Shown here: in pieces, positions 41,978 to 51,817 of the stretch
Layout: the number at the start of each line of letters is the position of its first letter
Position numbering within the stretch: the stretch's first letter is position 1
Origin: Lactonifactor sp. BIOML-A5
GTDB lineage: Bacteria > Bacillota > Clostridia > Lachnospirales > Lachnospiraceae
Length of the DNA: 64,000 nt
NCBI RefSeq assembly: GCF_009677585.1
Contig: NZ_WKYV01000004.1
Location: 1 to 64,000, forward strand
Direction: 5' to 3'
Translations under genes and position numbers: made by a program
Notes under the pieces: generated by a model
The model's input: only the letters and a program-made list of their open reading frames with translations
What the model was told of the DNA's origin: nothing
Database searches by the model: none

Positions 41978-43366
41978 ATGGGTACAAAAACAGAGAATAA
42001 AGAAAAACTATCTGCGTTTCGTGTAATTGGCTATGCCTCAGGAGACTTTGCAAACAATTTCAGCTGGGCGCTTGTATCAGGCTATCTGTTGTATTTCTGG
42101 ACCGATGTTGCGCTTATTCCTGCGGCTCTCTGCGGCACCTTCATGCTTCTATCGAAAGGGATAGATGCTGTCAGCGATCCCATTGTAGGGGCATTGGCAG
42201 ACCGGACAAAGTCTAAGTGGGGAAGATACCGCCCCTGGATTATATTTGCAGCGGTTCCTATGCTGATTTTCAATATCATGAGTTTTACAGTGTTTCCTTC
42301 TGACAATGTAACTGTGCGGGCGGTGTATGCTTTGGCAGTTTATGTGGTTTTAGTAATCGCTTATACCTGTGTCAATATTCCATATTCCGCTATGCCAGCC
42401 GCCATAACCAGGGATGACAATGAACGCTCCAAGCTGTCGAGCTGGCGTATGACAGGAGCTTTTATCGCAACCTTGATACTGTCTCAGGGGGTACTGAGGG
42501 TTGTTAATTTTGCAGGCAAGGGGGATGAGGCGAAAGGCTATTTTTATGCGGCCATAATCTTTTCTGCCATAGCTTTTCCTATCTATTTATTCTGTTTTAA
42601 GACGACAAGAGAGACGGTTGACATTCCCATGACAGAAGAAAAGATGGGCTTAAAAGAATATGTGAGGGTTTTAAAAGGTAACCGTCCGGTATACATATTG
42701 ATTATATCCTTTGTGTGCTGGGGATTCTACGAGGCAGCGATTGGGGCTGTGAGAATGTACTACTTTAAGTATTATGTAGGAGATGCCAATTTGTTTATGC
42801 TGAACTCAAGCCTGATGTTTCTGGGAAGAGTATTTGGAACATATTCTCTGGCTTTTCTGGTAAAAAAAGTTTCCAATAAGAGAACGCTTCCTCTAATTGG
42901 GTTTATGGCCAGCGGAATACTAATGGTAATTATGAACTTTCTGCCGGTACATTCTCAGACAGGTCTGAACTTTTATCATTTTATGACATTCCTAACAGGA
43001 ATTGGCGGGGGGCTTGGCCTTGCTTCCCTTTTTGGAATGGTGCCGGATTGTTCTGAATACACACAATATAAATATCATACCCATGCCATTGGGTTTATCT
43101 CAGCGTTTATCAACTTCGCTTTTAAGCTGGGGATGGCATTTTGTACTGCTTTTATAGGATGGATCTTAAGTGCTCTGGGATATATGGCAAATGCAGAGCA
43201 GAATACTTCTGTGCTGACTGCCATTAATCTGACAATGAATGGAATCTGCGGTATCCTGCTCATAGGGGCAGCTGTAGCTCTGATTTTCTATGGGATTGAT
43301 AAAAAGAGCTATGCGGCAATGAGAAGGGAGATAGAAAAGAAAATAGAAGAGAGTCATGAACTATAG
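41978..43366 (+). CDS. GPH-family sugar:cation symporter
   Basis: The 462-residue, 12-helix protein belongs to the glycoside-pentoside-hexuronide:cation symporter family (MelB-type): IGYASGDFANNFSWALVSGYLLYF at the start, the conserved DAVSDPIVGALADRTKSKWGRYRPWI loop, and AMPAAITRDDNERSKLSSWRM. These carry sugars such as melibiose, xylosides or glucuronides with Na+ or H+. AGGAGG lies upstream. It shares an operon with the dehydrogenase; the sugar cannot be named. Confidence 0.92.
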   Translation: MGTKTENKEKLSAFRVIGYASGDFANNFSWALVSGYLLYFWTDVALIPAALCGTFMLLSKGIDAVSDPIVGALADRTKSKWGRYRPWIIFAAVPMLIFNIMSFTVFPSDNVTVRAVYALAVYVVLVIAYTCVNIPYSAMPAAITRDDNERSKLSSWRMTGAFIATLILSQGVLRVVNFAGKGDEAKGYFYAAIIFSAIAFPIYLFCFKTTRETVDIPMTEEKMGLKEYVRVLKGNRPVYILIISFVCWGFYEAAIGAVRMYYFKYYVGDANLFMLNSSLMFLGRVFGTYSLAFLVKKVSNKRTLPLIGFMASGILMVIMNFLPVHSQTGLNFYHFMTFLTGIGGGLGLASLFGMVPDCSEYTQYKYHTHAIGFISAFINFAFKLGMAFCTAFIGWILSALGYMANAEQNTSVLTAINLTMNGICGILLIGAAVALIFYGIDKKSYAAMRREIEKKIEESHEL

Positions 43367-43379
43367 AAACTATGGGGAA

Positions 43380-43426
43380 GGGGTTGTCCTGACAATGTTA
43401 TTTCGGGACAGCCCCTTGTGTGCTTT
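43380..43426 (+). terminator. Terminator after the symporter
   Basis: GGGGTTGTCC (43380-43389) pairs with GGGACAGCCCC (43405-43415, one mismatch), then TTGTGTGCTTTT. It lies between convergent genes. Confidence 0.75.
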
Positions 43427-43430
43427 TAGA

Positions 43431-44183
43431 TTATTCGGCATCCTTCTGGCGGAACCAGTAAGTATAAAAATCTTCGTATCCTAGAGCAGAATACAGGCGT
43501 TTGGCCGGTTCATTGCCCTTTACTACCTGGAGGTATGAGGAGGAGGCTCCCTGACGGATGCCTTCCTGAATGATTGCTGTGCAGATTGCCTGCCCCCAGT
43601 GCCTTTTCCGGTACAGCTCTTCTACGTGAATGGCATACAGGCCAATGTATTCCCGGTCCAGTATCCCAAGTCCGGTGGCAGCTATCTGGCCGTCAACTTT
43701 GATAGAGGCGGCAATGGTATCTTTAGGGATGGCCCGGTACATAGAGGGAACAATGGAGCGGTGAATGGGGTTGGTGGTTCCTTTCAGGCGGAAAAGCCCC
43801 TGGATCCATTCGGCGGGGATATAGTGATCCAAATGCACGTCACAGGACGGAGGGGTGCAGGAAAATTTCTCCAGATCCATAGTCATTACTTCTGTTATAT
43901 GACTGATGTTGTATCCACTCTCTGCCAGCATCTGGTCAAACGCGCTGTCTACAAGAGGGCTGATCTTAAAGATGGTCGGTGTGCCCCAGTCTTCATAGAT
44001 ACTTTCACAGTAGTTTATCTTTTCCCTCAGGGGGATAGTGGATGGGCCCAGCTGCTCCACACTGTTGGTGCGGTGGGTATAAAAATATGAAAAGCGCAGA
44101 ATCCAGCTGTCGTATATCTGCATTTGATGAGAAGGCCAGGCATTCAGAGAAAGGTCCTCGATCATTTTTATCTTCCGTTTCAT
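43431..44183 (-). CDS. GNAT family N-acetyltransferase
   Basis: The 250-residue protein has a C-terminal GNAT domain: YIGLYAIHVEELYRKRHWGQAICTAIIQEG holds the acetyl-CoA loop (RKRHWGQA), followed by YLQVVKGNEPAKRLYSALGYEDFY. The N-terminal half has an extra WILRFSYFYTHRTNS segment typical of a Firmicute subgroup. GAGGGAG precedes the ATG. It stands alone between two convergently or divergently oriented units; the acceptor is unknown. Confidence 0.85.
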   Translation of the reverse strand: MKRKIKMIEDLSLNAWPSHQMQIYDSWILRFSYFYTHRTNSVEQLGPSTIPLREKINYCESIYEDWGTPTIFKISPLVDSAFDQMLAESGYNISHITEVMTMDLEKFSCTPPSCDVHLDHYIPAEWIQGLFRLKGTTNPIHRSIVPSMYRAIPKDTIAASIKVDGQIAATGLGILDREYIGLYAIHVEELYRKRHWGQAICTAIIQEGIRQGASSSYLQVVKGNEPAKRLYSALGYEDFYTYWFRQKDAE

Positions 44184-44279
44184 AATAGTTCTCCCTCATT
44201 TGATTGTAAGAGCAATTCTATCCACATTATAGAATAGGCGTCGGAAACTGGCAAGTATAATCTTAAGCACTCCGGTTAC

Positions 44280-44308
44280 TTGCGGGAAGGGGGAAAAAAG
44301 GATATAAT
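44280..44308 (+). promoter_or_regulatory. Promoter of the M18 aminopeptidase gene
   Basis: TTGCGG (44280-44285) and TATAAT (44303-44308) are 17 bases apart, just before the start at 44342. Confidence 0.5.
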
Positions 44309-44341
44309 CAGATAATATGAAAGAAAGGCAGGTTATTACAT

Positions 44342-45730
44342 ATGGATATTAAGAATGCGTGGATTAAGTATAAGGGGAACGAGCGGGAGAAAGTCATGAA
44401 CTTTGCGGAGGGCTACAAAAACTTTCTGTCTGCCTGCAAGACAGAGAGAGAATGCGTAGACAGAATCATAGAGGAGGCCAGGGAGCAGGGATATCTGGAT
44501 CTGGAGGAAGTGATCCGCAGGGGGGCATCTCTCAAATCCGGGGACAAGGTATATGCCAATAACATGGGGAAAGCCCTGGCGCTGTTTCAGATTGGGAAAA
44601 AACCTTTGGAGGACGGCATGCGGATTCTGGGAGCTCATATTGATTCTCCCAGACTGGATCTGAAACAGAACCCTCTCTATGAAGAGGGAGAGCAGGCGCT
44701 TTGGGAGACACATTATTACGGCGGAGTAAAAAAGTATCAATGGGTTACCCTTCCCATGGCTGTCCATGGGGTTGTGGTGAAAAAGGATGGTACCAGGATA
44801 GCGCTGAATATCGGGGAAGGTGATGAGGATCCGGTGGTTGGGATCTCAGATCTGCTTATTCATCTCTCCGGAAAGCAGCTTGCGAAAAAGGGAAATGAGG
44901 TAATCGAAGGGGAAGATTTGAATGTTCTTGTGGGCAGCTGCCCGGTTTCTGAGGAAGAAGACGAGGAAAAAGAGCCGGTGAAGGCCCGGGTGCTGCAAAT
45001 TTTAAAGGAAACCTATGAGATAGAAGAAGAGGATTTCCTGTCAGCAGAAATTGAGATTGTGCCGGCAGGGCGGGCCAGGGACTGCGGCCTGGACAGGAGC
45101 ATGATTATGGCTTACGGCCATGACGACAGAGTATGCGCCTATCCTTCCTATCAGGCCATGTTCCAGGTGAAGGATCCGGAATATACTTCTGTGTGCCTTC
45201 TGGTAGACAAGGAAGAGATTGGGAGCGTAGGGGCAACGGGAATGCAGTCCAGATTTTTTGAAAATATGGTGGCGGAAGTCATGAATGCTGCAGGGGAGTA
45301 CAGTGAATTGAAGGTTCGCCGGGCTTTGAGCCGCTCCAGGATGCTTTCATCTGATGTGAGCGCTGCATTTGATCCGAATTACCCGCAGGTAATGGAAAAG
45401 AAAAATGCTGCTTTTTTGGGAAAAGGAGTAGTTTTTAACAAATATACCGGTTCCCGGGGGAAATCAGGATCCAACGATGCCAATGCAGAATACCTCGGGA
45501 GTCTCAGGAAAGTTATGGATGACAATCAGGTAACCTTTCAGACCGCAGAATTGGGGAAAGTAGACCAGGGCGGGGGAGGAACGATAGCCTATATCCTGGC
45601 TAATTATAATATGGAAGTGATTGACTGCGGCGTCGCTGTTTTGAATATGCATGCCCCCTGGGAGATTGCAAGCAAGGTGGACATCTATGAGGCATACAGG
45701 GGCTATCAGGCATTTCTAAGAGACATGTAA
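44342..45730 (+). CDS. M18 family aminopeptidase
   Basis: The 462-residue protein is an M18 metallo-aminopeptidase of the aspartyl-aminopeptidase type, a large cytoplasmic tetrahedral enzyme that removes N-terminal residues from peptides. The first zinc ligand is in LGAHIDSPRLDLKQ; later motifs are GHDDRVCAYPSYQA, the acidic LVDKEEIGSVGATGM, and SDVSAAFDPNYP. The last part has MHAPWEIASKVDIYEAYRGY with the final His ligand. GAAAGGCAGG precedes the ATG. Substrate preference cannot be read. Confidence 0.92.
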   Translation: MDIKNAWIKYKGNEREKVMNFAEGYKNFLSACKTERECVDRIIEEAREQGYLDLEEVIRRGASLKSGDKVYANNMGKALALFQIGKKPLEDGMRILGAHIDSPRLDLKQNPLYEEGEQALWETHYYGGVKKYQWVTLPMAVHGVVVKKDGTRIALNIGEGDEDPVVGISDLLIHLSGKQLAKKGNEVIEGEDLNVLVGSCPVSEEEDEEKEPVKARVLQILKETYEIEEEDFLSAEIEIVPAGRARDCGLDRSMIMAYGHDDRVCAYPSYQAMFQVKDPEYTSVCLLVDKEEIGSVGATGMQSRFFENMVAEVMNAAGEYSELKVRRALSRSRMLSSDVSAAFDPNYPQVMEKKNAAFLGKGVVFNKYTGSRGKSGSNDANAEYLGSLRKVMDDNQVTFQTAELGKVDQGGGGTIAYILANYNMEVIDCGVAVLNMHAPWEIASKVDIYEAYRGYQAFLRDM

Positions 45731-45848
45731 TGGATATCGAAAACAGCAGAAAAATGTTGGGAATGGAAGTTTGGGGTGTACAGATTCTCATTTCAATGGT
45801 AGTATAATACTGTATGATGCAAAATGAAAACAACGAGGAGAAAAAAAC

Positions 45849-46943
45849 ATGTCAAAGTTTCTGAAATTTATAGTAAACCTGATTGTGATATGTGTGGTCC
45901 TGGTAGCAGGGATGCTGATTGTTCCGCCTCTTTTAGGGGTGGATACCTTTATGATAGATGATGTGAGTATAGATTCGAACCTTCCTATGGGATCCGTGAC
46001 TTACGCCAAGAGGGTGAAAAGGGAGAACCTTTCAGCCGGAGACAAGATTATGATCCAGGACGGAAAGCAAATCTATGAATACCAAATCGCGGATATGGAT
46101 GCCACCGCGGGTTCCTATACTCTGAAGAATCCGCGCAATTCCAAGTCAGAAGATCAGACTGTAGCACTTACTGCCACGGTGGCTAAGCCGGTTTTGACCG
46201 TGCCCTTTATCGCTTATGCGGTAATGGCTCTCCAAAGCAAGGAAGGGCTGATTATCATTGGACTTGGTGTTATATTTCTCATTATTCTTTTCGTGCTGGC
46301 TGAGCTGTGGAAAAAGGATACGGACGAAGACGATGAGGAAGAGGACTACGAAGATGAGGAGTATGAAGAAGACGAGGAAGATGACGAGGATGAGCCAAAG
46401 AGCAGACGCCAGTTAAAAAAAGAAGCTAAGCGGGCTGAAAAAGAGGCGAAGAAAGAAGCCAGGAGGCGCCGCAAAGAGGGCCTGGATGATGAGGATGAGG
46501 AAGAAGAACTGCCTCCTCCGGTGAGAAGAAAGCCGGCGGCCCAGCCTCTGACGGAGAAACCGGCTGCTGCATCTGCGGACGCAGTCCTTGAGGAGACACT
46601 GGCTTCCATTGCGGCGGGAGTTGCGGGAGTGAAGGAGTCAGAAGTTCCTGTACAGGAGGAGATTGTCTTCCCTCAGAGAGAGGAAGCGGCTGCGGATAAC
46701 TCCAAAACTATGGTTATGCCCCAGGCAGAAGAACTCAAGGAAGCTGTCGCTGAGAAAGAAGCTGCACCTGAGAGGCCAAAGACAACGAATATGCCGGAGC
46801 CAGAACAGCGCAAAGAAAAAATACGTCATACACCTTCTGCTCAGGAATTGCTGAACAAAGCAAGCCGAAGCGGAGAAGAACCAAAAGTGGAGGAAGATAA
46901 GGACGCCGGAGTTACACTCCTAGACTATACGGATTTGTTGTAG
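45849..46943 (+). CDS. Degenerate SipW-like membrane protein with acidic/basic tail
   Basis: The 364-residue protein has an N-terminal membrane helix (8-28), a short extracellular domain, a second helix (about 122-152) and a long charged tail. The extracellular part matches the SipW-type signal peptidase box: SIDSNLPMGS at 40-49 aligns with SMEPxIPxGS, keeping Ser40, and NLSAGDKIMIQDG follows. The second catalytic residue region (HRIV in SipW) is replaced by YEYQIAD, so activity is unlikely. The tail has a run of Asp/Glu (157-183), a Lys/Arg-rich helix (184-208) and Ala/Glu/Pro-rich repeats. Function unknown. Confidence 0.7.
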   Translation: MSKFLKFIVNLIVICVVLVAGMLIVPPLLGVDTFMIDDVSIDSNLPMGSVTYAKRVKRENLSAGDKIMIQDGKQIYEYQIADMDATAGSYTLKNPRNSKSEDQTVALTATVAKPVLTVPFIAYAVMALQSKEGLIIIGLGVIFLIILFVLAELWKKDTDEDDEEEDYEDEEYEEDEEDDEDEPKSRRQLKKEAKRAEKEAKKEARRRRKEGLDDEDEEEELPPPVRRKPAAQPLTEKPAAASADAVLEETLASIAAGVAGVKESEVPVQEEIVFPQREEAAADNSKTMVMPQAEELKEAVAEKEAAPERPKTTNMPEPEQRKEKIRHTPSAQELLNKASRSGEEPKVEEDKDAGVTLLDYTDLL

Positions 46944-46948
46944 AGAAT

Positions 46949-46979
46949 ACACCCTGCATGGTAACGTGCAGGGTGTTTT
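46949..46979 (+). terminator. Terminator before the S10 operon
   Basis: ACACCCTGCA (46949-46958) pairs perfectly with TGCAGGGTGT (46967-46976), followed by a short T run (TTTTG). It separates the SipW-like gene from the ribosomal operon. From here to 47097 I see no further element. Confidence 0.75.
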
Positions 46980-47097
46980 GTATGAGTTTCTTCTATATTA
47001 AAGGTACGTTTAGAGTGGTTTGCCGGAGACTTTTGACACCTGCAATAATGCTTAAGAGGAACAGTATGAAAAAAATGTATTTTTTGTAAAAAAACTC

Positions 47098-47126
47098 TTG
47101 CAATATTTTGGATTATCCTGTATACT
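47098..47126 (+). promoter_or_regulatory. Promoter of the S10-spc-alpha operon
   Basis: TTGCAA (47098-47103) and TATACT (47121-47126) with a 17-base spacer; RNA starts near 47133, giving a leader of about 235 bases before rpsJ. Confidence 0.7.
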
Positions 47127-47132
47127 AATTAC

Positions 47133-47345
47133 TGTTGTGACATTGATAGCGATGAAGCGTGAGGTTGCTGCATGAATTGCAGGTTTTCCGTGGAGCGAAT
47201 GTCAAGTTAAGAAACTGGCGACAAGTCACTGTACAAGTTGAAAATGTCTATCGAATCAGAAGAACAGGTAGAAACTACGTGTGAAACATTTTATGACACA
47301 CACGGGAATGTGTACAGTCACCGCTTGTCGTACTGCTAATAAGTG
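47133..47345 (+). ncRNA. Structured leader of the S10 operon
   Basis: CGACAAG (47219-47225) pairs with CTTGTCG (47324-47330) and ACTGTACA (47228-47235) with TGTACAGT (47311-47318), forming one long hairpin. Upstream, GACATT near 47140 can pair with GAATGTC near 47200. Autogenous control by a ribosomal protein is plausible, but this is not the Gammaproteobacterial L4-type leader. Confidence 0.5.
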
Positions 47346-47367
47346 CGAAAAGGAGGCGACTTTTTTT

Positions 47368-47685
47368 ATGGCAAGTCAAGTAATGAGAATCACATTAAAA
47401 GCTTACGATCATCAGTTAGTGGATGCGTCTGCAGGCAAAATTATCGAAACTGTAAAAAAGACCGGATCAGTAGTGAGTGGACCAGTTCCCCTGCCTACAA
47501 AGAAAGAGGTAGTTACAATTCTTAGGGCGGTACACAAATACAAAGATTCCAGAGAGCAGTTCGAACAGAGAACTCACAAGAGACTCATCGATATCATTAC
47601 ACCAACACAGAAAACTGTGGATGCGTTATCTCGTTTAGAGATGCCGGCAGGTGTTTACATTGATATTAAAATGAAACAGAAATAA
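47368..47685 (+). CDS. rpsJ: Ribosomal protein S10
   Basis: S10 belongs to the 30S head and also acts in transcription antitermination with NusB. The 105-residue product starts [19 protein letters not shown], with [18 protein letters not shown] in the loop. I place the start at ATG 47368 by AGGAGG at 47351-47356 and family length; an extension to 47281 runs through the leader hairpin. It opens the superoperon. No tuf gene precedes it. Confidence 0.96.
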   Translation: MASQVMRITLKAYDHQLVDASAGKIIETVKKTGSVVSGPVPLPTKKEVVTILRAVHKYKDSREQFEQRTHKRLIDIITPTQKTVDALSRLEMPAGVYIDIKMKQK

Positions 47686-47730
47686 TAGTGAAAGAAATTA
47701 TCCTACAAGGTTGATATATAAATGAAAACG

Positions 47731-47815
47731 CCACACGACTAAGTTCAAAAGGACTTCTCTAAGTGTTGCGGCGTACGTTTGCACTAGGTTCGAAAGAACC
47801 TCACTAAGTGCTCAC
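47731..47815 (-). repeat. CTTAGTGAG-type intergenic repeat, copy 1
   Basis: Read on the minus strand this gives GTGAGCACTTAGTGAG, then a GTTC/GAAC hairpin, CACTTAGAGA and GAACTTAGTCGTGTGG. The same words occur in the same order, on the plus strand, at 54680-54794. It sits in the 205-base gap between rpsJ and rplC. Confidence 0.7.
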
Positions 47816-47890
47816 AGTATATTAACTTTCTGTCTAGGATGATTGCACAAAACAGTGTAATCCGCTGTAGATTAAACAGGAGGTAAAAAA

Positions 47891-48526
47891 ATGAAGAAAG
47901 CAATCTTAGCTACAAAAGTCGGAATGACTCAAATCTTCAACGATGACGGAGTGTTAACTCCGGTAACTGTATTGCAGGCAGGCCCTTGTGTGGTAACCCA
48001 GGTTAAAACACAGGAAAACGACGGATACAGCGCAGTACAGGTTGGATTCGGCGACAAAAGAGAAAAGTTAGTCAACAAGCCAATGAAAGGACAGTTTGAG
48101 AAAGCGGGAGTTTCCTGCAAGAGATTCGTCAGAGAATTCAAACTGGACGGAGCGGAAGAATATACTTTGGGACAGGAAATTAAAGTTGATGTCTTTGAGG
48201 CAGGAGACAAAGTCGATGCCACCGCTACTTCCAAAGGAAAAGGATTCCAGGGCGCAATCAAGAGACACGGACAGTCCCGCGGACCTATGGGCCACGGTTC
48301 TAAGTTCCACCGTCATGCAGGTTCCAACGGCGCTGCATCAGATCCCAGCAAGGTGTTCAAGGGCAAAAAAATGCCGGGTCAGATGGGTAACAAAAAGATC
48401 ACTGTTCAAAATCTGGAAGTTGTAAAAGTAGATGCAGAAAATAATCTGTTATTAGTAAAAGGTGCTGTACCGGGACCTAAAAAATCTTTAGTGACAATCA
48501 AGGAAACTGTGAAAACTGTTAAATAA
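47891..48526 (+). CDS. rplC: Ribosomal protein L3
   Basis: L3 is an early-assembly 50S protein that reaches into the peptidyl transferase region. The 211-residue product has [11 protein letters not shown] at the start, [26 protein letters not shown] with the conserved tip and the glutamine that is often methylated, and [14 protein letters not shown] lies upstream. It is separated from rpsJ by 205 bases holding a repeat. Confidence 0.97.
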   Translation: MKKAILATKVGMTQIFNDDGVLTPVTVLQAGPCVVTQVKTQENDGYSAVQVGFGDKREKLVNKPMKGQFEKAGVSCKRFVREFKLDGAEEYTLGQEIKVDVFEAGDKVDATATSKGKGFQGAIKRHGQSRGPMGHGSKFHRHAGSNGAASDPSKVFKGKKMPGQMGNKKITVQNLEVVKVDAENNLLLVKGAVPGPKKSLVTIKETVKTVK

Positions 48527-48555
48527 GTTTTTTTCAGGAAAGGAGGAACACACAG

Positions 48556-49176
48556 ATGGCAAACGTATCTGTTTTTAATATGGAAGGCAAAGAAGTTGGA
48601 ACAATGGATCTGAATGACGCAGTGTTTGGTGTGGAAATAAACGATCACTTAGTGCATTTAGCAGTTGTTCGTCAGCTTGCAAATAATCGTCAGGGAACTC
48701 AGAAAGCAAAAACCCGTTCAGAAGTTCGCGGCGGCGGAAGAAAACCATGGAGACAAAAAGGAACTGGTCATGCAAGACAGGGTTCAACCAGATCTCCTCA
48801 GTGGACAGGCGGTGGAGTGGTATTTGCTCCCACACCGAGAGACTATGATATGAAGATGAACAAAAAGGAAAGAAGAGCAGCGTTAAAATCAGCTCTTACA
48901 TCCAGAGTTCAGGAAAATAAACTGATTGTTCTTGATGAACTGAAATTAGATGAAGTAAAGACGAAAGCAATGCAGAATGTATTGAACAACCTGAATGTTT
49001 CCAAAGCATTAGTTGTGTTGAACGACAATGACAGCAATGTGGTATTATCCGCAAGAAACATTCCTGATGTAGTAACTGCGTTACCTAATACAATCAATGT
49101 ATATGATGTATTAAAATATAATACAGTGATTCTTACAAAGGCTGCTGTTGCTTCGATCGAGGAGGTGTACGCATAA
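48556..49176 (+). CDS. rplD: Ribosomal protein L4
   Basis: L4 lines the exit tunnel and in E. coli represses the S10 operon. The 206-residue protein has [28 protein letters not shown], the tunnel-loop sequence, and a C-terminal helical region ([14 protein letters not shown]). AGGAGG precedes ATG. Its stop overlaps the rplW start by one base, so translation is coupled. Confidence 0.97.
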   Translation: MANVSVFNMEGKEVGTMDLNDAVFGVEINDHLVHLAVVRQLANNRQGTQKAKTRSEVRGGGRKPWRQKGTGHARQGSTRSPQWTGGGVVFAPTPRDYDMKMNKKERRAALKSALTSRVQENKLIVLDELKLDEVKTKAMQNVLNNLNVSKALVVLNDNDSNVVLSARNIPDVVTALPNTINVYDVLKYNTVILTKAAVASIEEVYA

Positions 49177-49475
49177 TGGCAAACATTCAATATTATGATG
49201 TAATCCTTAAACCAGTCGTGACTGAAAAGAGTATGAACGCTATGGGAGAAAAGAAATATACTTTCTTAGTACACCCGGAAGCAAATAAGACGATGATCAA
49301 AGAAGCTGTTGAGAAAATGTTCGAGGGTACAAAAGTAAAATCTGTTAACACCATGAACAATGACGGCAAAAAGAAAAGACGCGGTATGACCATCGGCCGC
49401 ACAGCAAAGTCTAAAAAAGCAATTGTTGCTTTGACAGAGGACAGCAAAGATATCGAAATCTTTGAAGGACTTTAA
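49176..49475 (+). CDS. rplW: Ribosomal protein L23
   Basis: L23 sits at the tunnel exit and is the docking site for trigger factor and SRP. The 99-residue product has [18 protein letters not shown], the beta-hairpin [20 protein letters not shown] and a C-terminal strand. The start overlaps the rplD stop and the ribosome site GGAGG lies in rplD. A 111-base gap without a clear element precedes rplB. Confidence 0.97.
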   Translation: MANIQYYDVILKPVVTEKSMNAMGEKKYTFLVHPEANKTMIKEAVEKMFEGTKVKSVNTMNNDGKKKRRGMTIGRTAKSKKAIVALTEDSKDIEIFEGL

Positions 49476-49586
49476 AACTAACGGATAATGATAGAGACAG
49501 CGGCTGAGAGAAATTAATCCATTATTCAGTCGCGTAGCAAAACGCTAGGATGCGTTGTAAAACGAGAATCGAAAGGAGAGATAGTA

Positions 49587-50432
49587 ATGGGAATTAAGAC
49601 CTATAACCCATATACACCTTCCAGAAGACACATGACCAGCTCCGATTTCCAGGAGATTACAAAATCTACACCGGAGAAATCTCTGGTAGTGTCATTGAAA
49701 AAGAACGCTGGACGTAACAATCAGGGTAAAATCACAGTAAGACACCGCGGAGGCGGAAGCAGAAGAAAATATAGAATCATCGATTTTAAGAGAAGAAAAG
49801 ATGATGTACCGGCAACTGTAACAGCAATTGAGTACGATCCCAACAGAACAGCCAATATCGCTTTGATCACCTATGCAGATGGTGAAAAAGCATATATTCT
49901 GGCTCCGGATGGATTAAAAGTAGGCATGAAGATTATGAACGGCCCTAACGCAGAAGTAAGAACAGGCAATTGCCTGCCTCTCTCAGAGGTGCCGGTCGGT
50001 ACAATGATACACAACATTGAGCTGTATCCTGGAAAGGGCGGACAGCTGGTTCGTTCAGCAGGTAATGGCGCACAGTTAATGGCAAAAGAAGGCAAGTACG
50101 CAACCCTTCGTCTGCCGTCAGGAGAAATGAGAATGGTTCCAATCATCTGCAGAGCATCTATCGGCGTGGTTGGAAACGGCGAGCACAGCCTTATTAACAT
50201 TGGTAAAGCTGGACGTAAGCGTAACATGGGTATCAGACCTACTGTCCGCGGTTCTGTTATGAACCCCAATGACCATCCACACGGCGGTGGTGAAGGTAAG
50301 ACAGGAATCGGCCGTCCGGGCCCATGTACTCCTTGGGGTAAACCTGCTCTTGGCCTTAAGACAAGAAAGAAAAATAAGCAGTCTAATAAATATATCGTAA
50401 GAAGAAGAGATGGTAAAGCATTAGCTAAATAA
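49587..50432 (+). CDS. rplB: Ribosomal protein L2
   Basis: L2 is a core 50S protein needed for peptidyl transfer and subunit joining. The 281-residue product has [35 protein letters not shown], and the catalytic-region loop around [19 protein letters not shown], including the conserved histidine. AAAGGAGAG precedes the ATG. It leads into rpsS after 15 bases. Confidence 0.98.
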   Translation: MGIKTYNPYTPSRRHMTSSDFQEITKSTPEKSLVVSLKKNAGRNNQGKITVRHRGGGSRRKYRIIDFKRRKDDVPATVTAIEYDPNRTANIALITYADGEKAYILAPDGLKVGMKIMNGPNAEVRTGNCLPLSEVPVGTMIHNIELYPGKGGQLVRSAGNGAQLMAKEGKYATLRLPSGEMRMVPIICRASIGVVGNGEHSLINIGKAGRKRNMGIRPTVRGSVMNPNDHPHGGGEGKTGIGRPGPCTPWGKPALGLKTRKKNKQSNKYIVRRRDGKALAK

Positions 50433-50447
50433 AGGAGGTTAGAACTA

Positions 50448-50729
50448 ATGGCTCGTTCACTGAAAAAAGGACCATTTGCAGACGAAAGCTTACTGAAAAA
50501 AGTAGAAGCAATGAATGCTGCAGGTGATAAAACAGTTATTAAAACCTGGTCACGTCGTTCTACAATCTTCCCTCAGTTCGTTGGACACACAATTGCTGTC
50601 CACGACGGAAGAAAACATGTGCCGGTATATGTTACAGAAGATATGGTTGGACACAAGCTTGGTGAGTTCGTGGCAACCAGAACCTATAGAGGACATGGAA
50701 AAGACGAGAAAAGATCAGGAGTTCGTTAA
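50448..50729 (+). CDS. rpsS: Ribosomal protein S19
   Basis: S19 lies in the 30S head and contacts S13 and tRNA. The 93-residue product has [37 protein letters not shown] and [26 protein letters not shown] precedes the ATG. Order rplB-rpsS-rplV is the conserved S10 arrangement. Confidence 0.98.
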   Translation: MARSLKKGPFADESLLKKVEAMNAAGDKTVIKTWSRRSTIFPQFVGHTIAVHDGRKHVPVYVTEDMVGHKLGEFVATRTYRGHGKDEKRSGVR

Positions 50730-50760
50730 TTATTCGTAGTCGAGAAAGGAGGACTTATCC

Positions 50761-51147
50761 ATGGCAAAAGGACATAGATCCCAGATAAAAAGAGCAAGAA
50801 ATGCAGTGAAAGATACAAGACCGTCTGCTAAATTATCTTATGCGAGAATGTCAGTACAGAAAGCTTGTTATGTATTAGATGTAATCCGCGGCAAAGATGT
50901 TCAGACAGCGCTTGGTATTTTGACATATAATCCAAGATATGCATCCAGCGTAATCAAAAAAATATTAGAATCAGCAATCGCTAATGCTGAGAATAACAAC
51001 GGAATGAATGTTGAGAATCTTTACGTAGCTGAGTGCTATGCCAACAAAGCACCAACTATGAAGAGAATCAAACCAAGAGCTCAGGGTAGAGCATATAGAA
51101 TTGAGAAAAGAACAAGTCATATCTCTATCGTATTAGATGAAAGATAA
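50761..51147 (+). CDS. rplV: Ribosomal protein L22
   Basis: L22 spans the exit tunnel; its long beta hairpin is a macrolide resistance spot. The 128-residue product has [20 protein letters not shown] and the hairpin around [23 protein letters not shown] (here [12 protein letters not shown]). AAAGGAGG lies upstream. It ends 11 bases before rpsC. Confidence 0.97.
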   Translation: MAKGHRSQIKRARNAVKDTRPSAKLSYARMSVQKACYVLDVIRGKDVQTALGILTYNPRYASSVIKKILESAIANAENNNGMNVENLYVAECYANKAPTMKRIKPRAQGRAYRIEKRTSHISIVLDER

Positions 51148-51158
51148 GGAGGGCAAAC

Positions 51159-51815
51159 ATGGGACAGAAAGTTAATCCACACGGCCTTAGAGTCGGTGTG
51201 ATCAAAGACTGGGATTCCAAATGGTATGCAGAAGGCGATTTTGCTGACTATTTAGTAGAAGACTATAATATCAGGACTTTCCTGAAAAAGAAATTATACA
51301 GTGCAGGTATCTCTAAGATTGAAATCGAAAGAGCTTCCGACAGAGTAAAGATTATCATTTATACAGCTAAGCCGGGTGTAGTAATCGGCAAGGGCGGATC
51401 TGAGATTGAGAAAGTAAAAGCTGAACTTCAGAACTATACAGACAAAAAATTAGTTGTTGATATCAAAGAAGTAAAGAGACCAGACAAAGATGCTCAGTTA
51501 GTAGCAGAAAACATTGCATTGCAGTTAGAGAACCGTATCTCTTTCCGCCGTGCTATGAAATCTACTATGTCCAGAACTATGAAGGCTGGAGCAAAGGGAA
51601 TCAAAACTTCCGTATCCGGACGTCTCGGCGGAGCTGATATGGCCCGTACAGAGTTCTACAGCGAAGGAACCATTCCTCTTCAGACTTTAAGAGCAGATAT
51701 CGATTATGGCTTCGCTGAGGCAGATACAACCTATGGTAAGGTAGGTGTTAAGGCTTGGATTTATAATGGCGAAGTACTTCCAACTAAAGGAACTAAGGAA
51801 GGGAGCGATAAATAA
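51159..51815 (+). CDS. rpsC: Ribosomal protein S3
   Basis: S3 is part of the mRNA entry helicase of the 30S subunit. The 218-residue product has [20 protein letters not shown], the KH domain with [16 protein letters not shown], and [26 protein letters not shown] precedes ATG. It lies two bases from rplP, so the two are coupled. Confidence 0.98.
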   Translation: MGQKVNPHGLRVGVIKDWDSKWYAEGDFADYLVEDYNIRTFLKKKLYSAGISKIEIERASDRVKIIIYTAKPGVVIGKGGSEIEKVKAELQNYTDKKLVVDIKEVKRPDKDAQLVAENIALQLENRISFRRAMKSTMSRTMKAGAKGIKTSVSGRLGGADMARTEFYSEGTIPLQTLRADIDYGFAEADTTYGKVGVKAWIYNGEVLPTKGTKEGSDK

Positions 51816-51817
51816 TT

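Noticed and set aside
46346..46609. Serine-rich minus-strand frame inside the SipW-like gene
   Set aside because: It is the complement of the Asp/Glu codon run and is low-complexity.
47030..47060. TTGACA-like box about 60 bases ahead of the chosen S10 promoter
   Set aside because: No -10 hexamer occurs at a usable distance, whereas 47098-47126 has both boxes.
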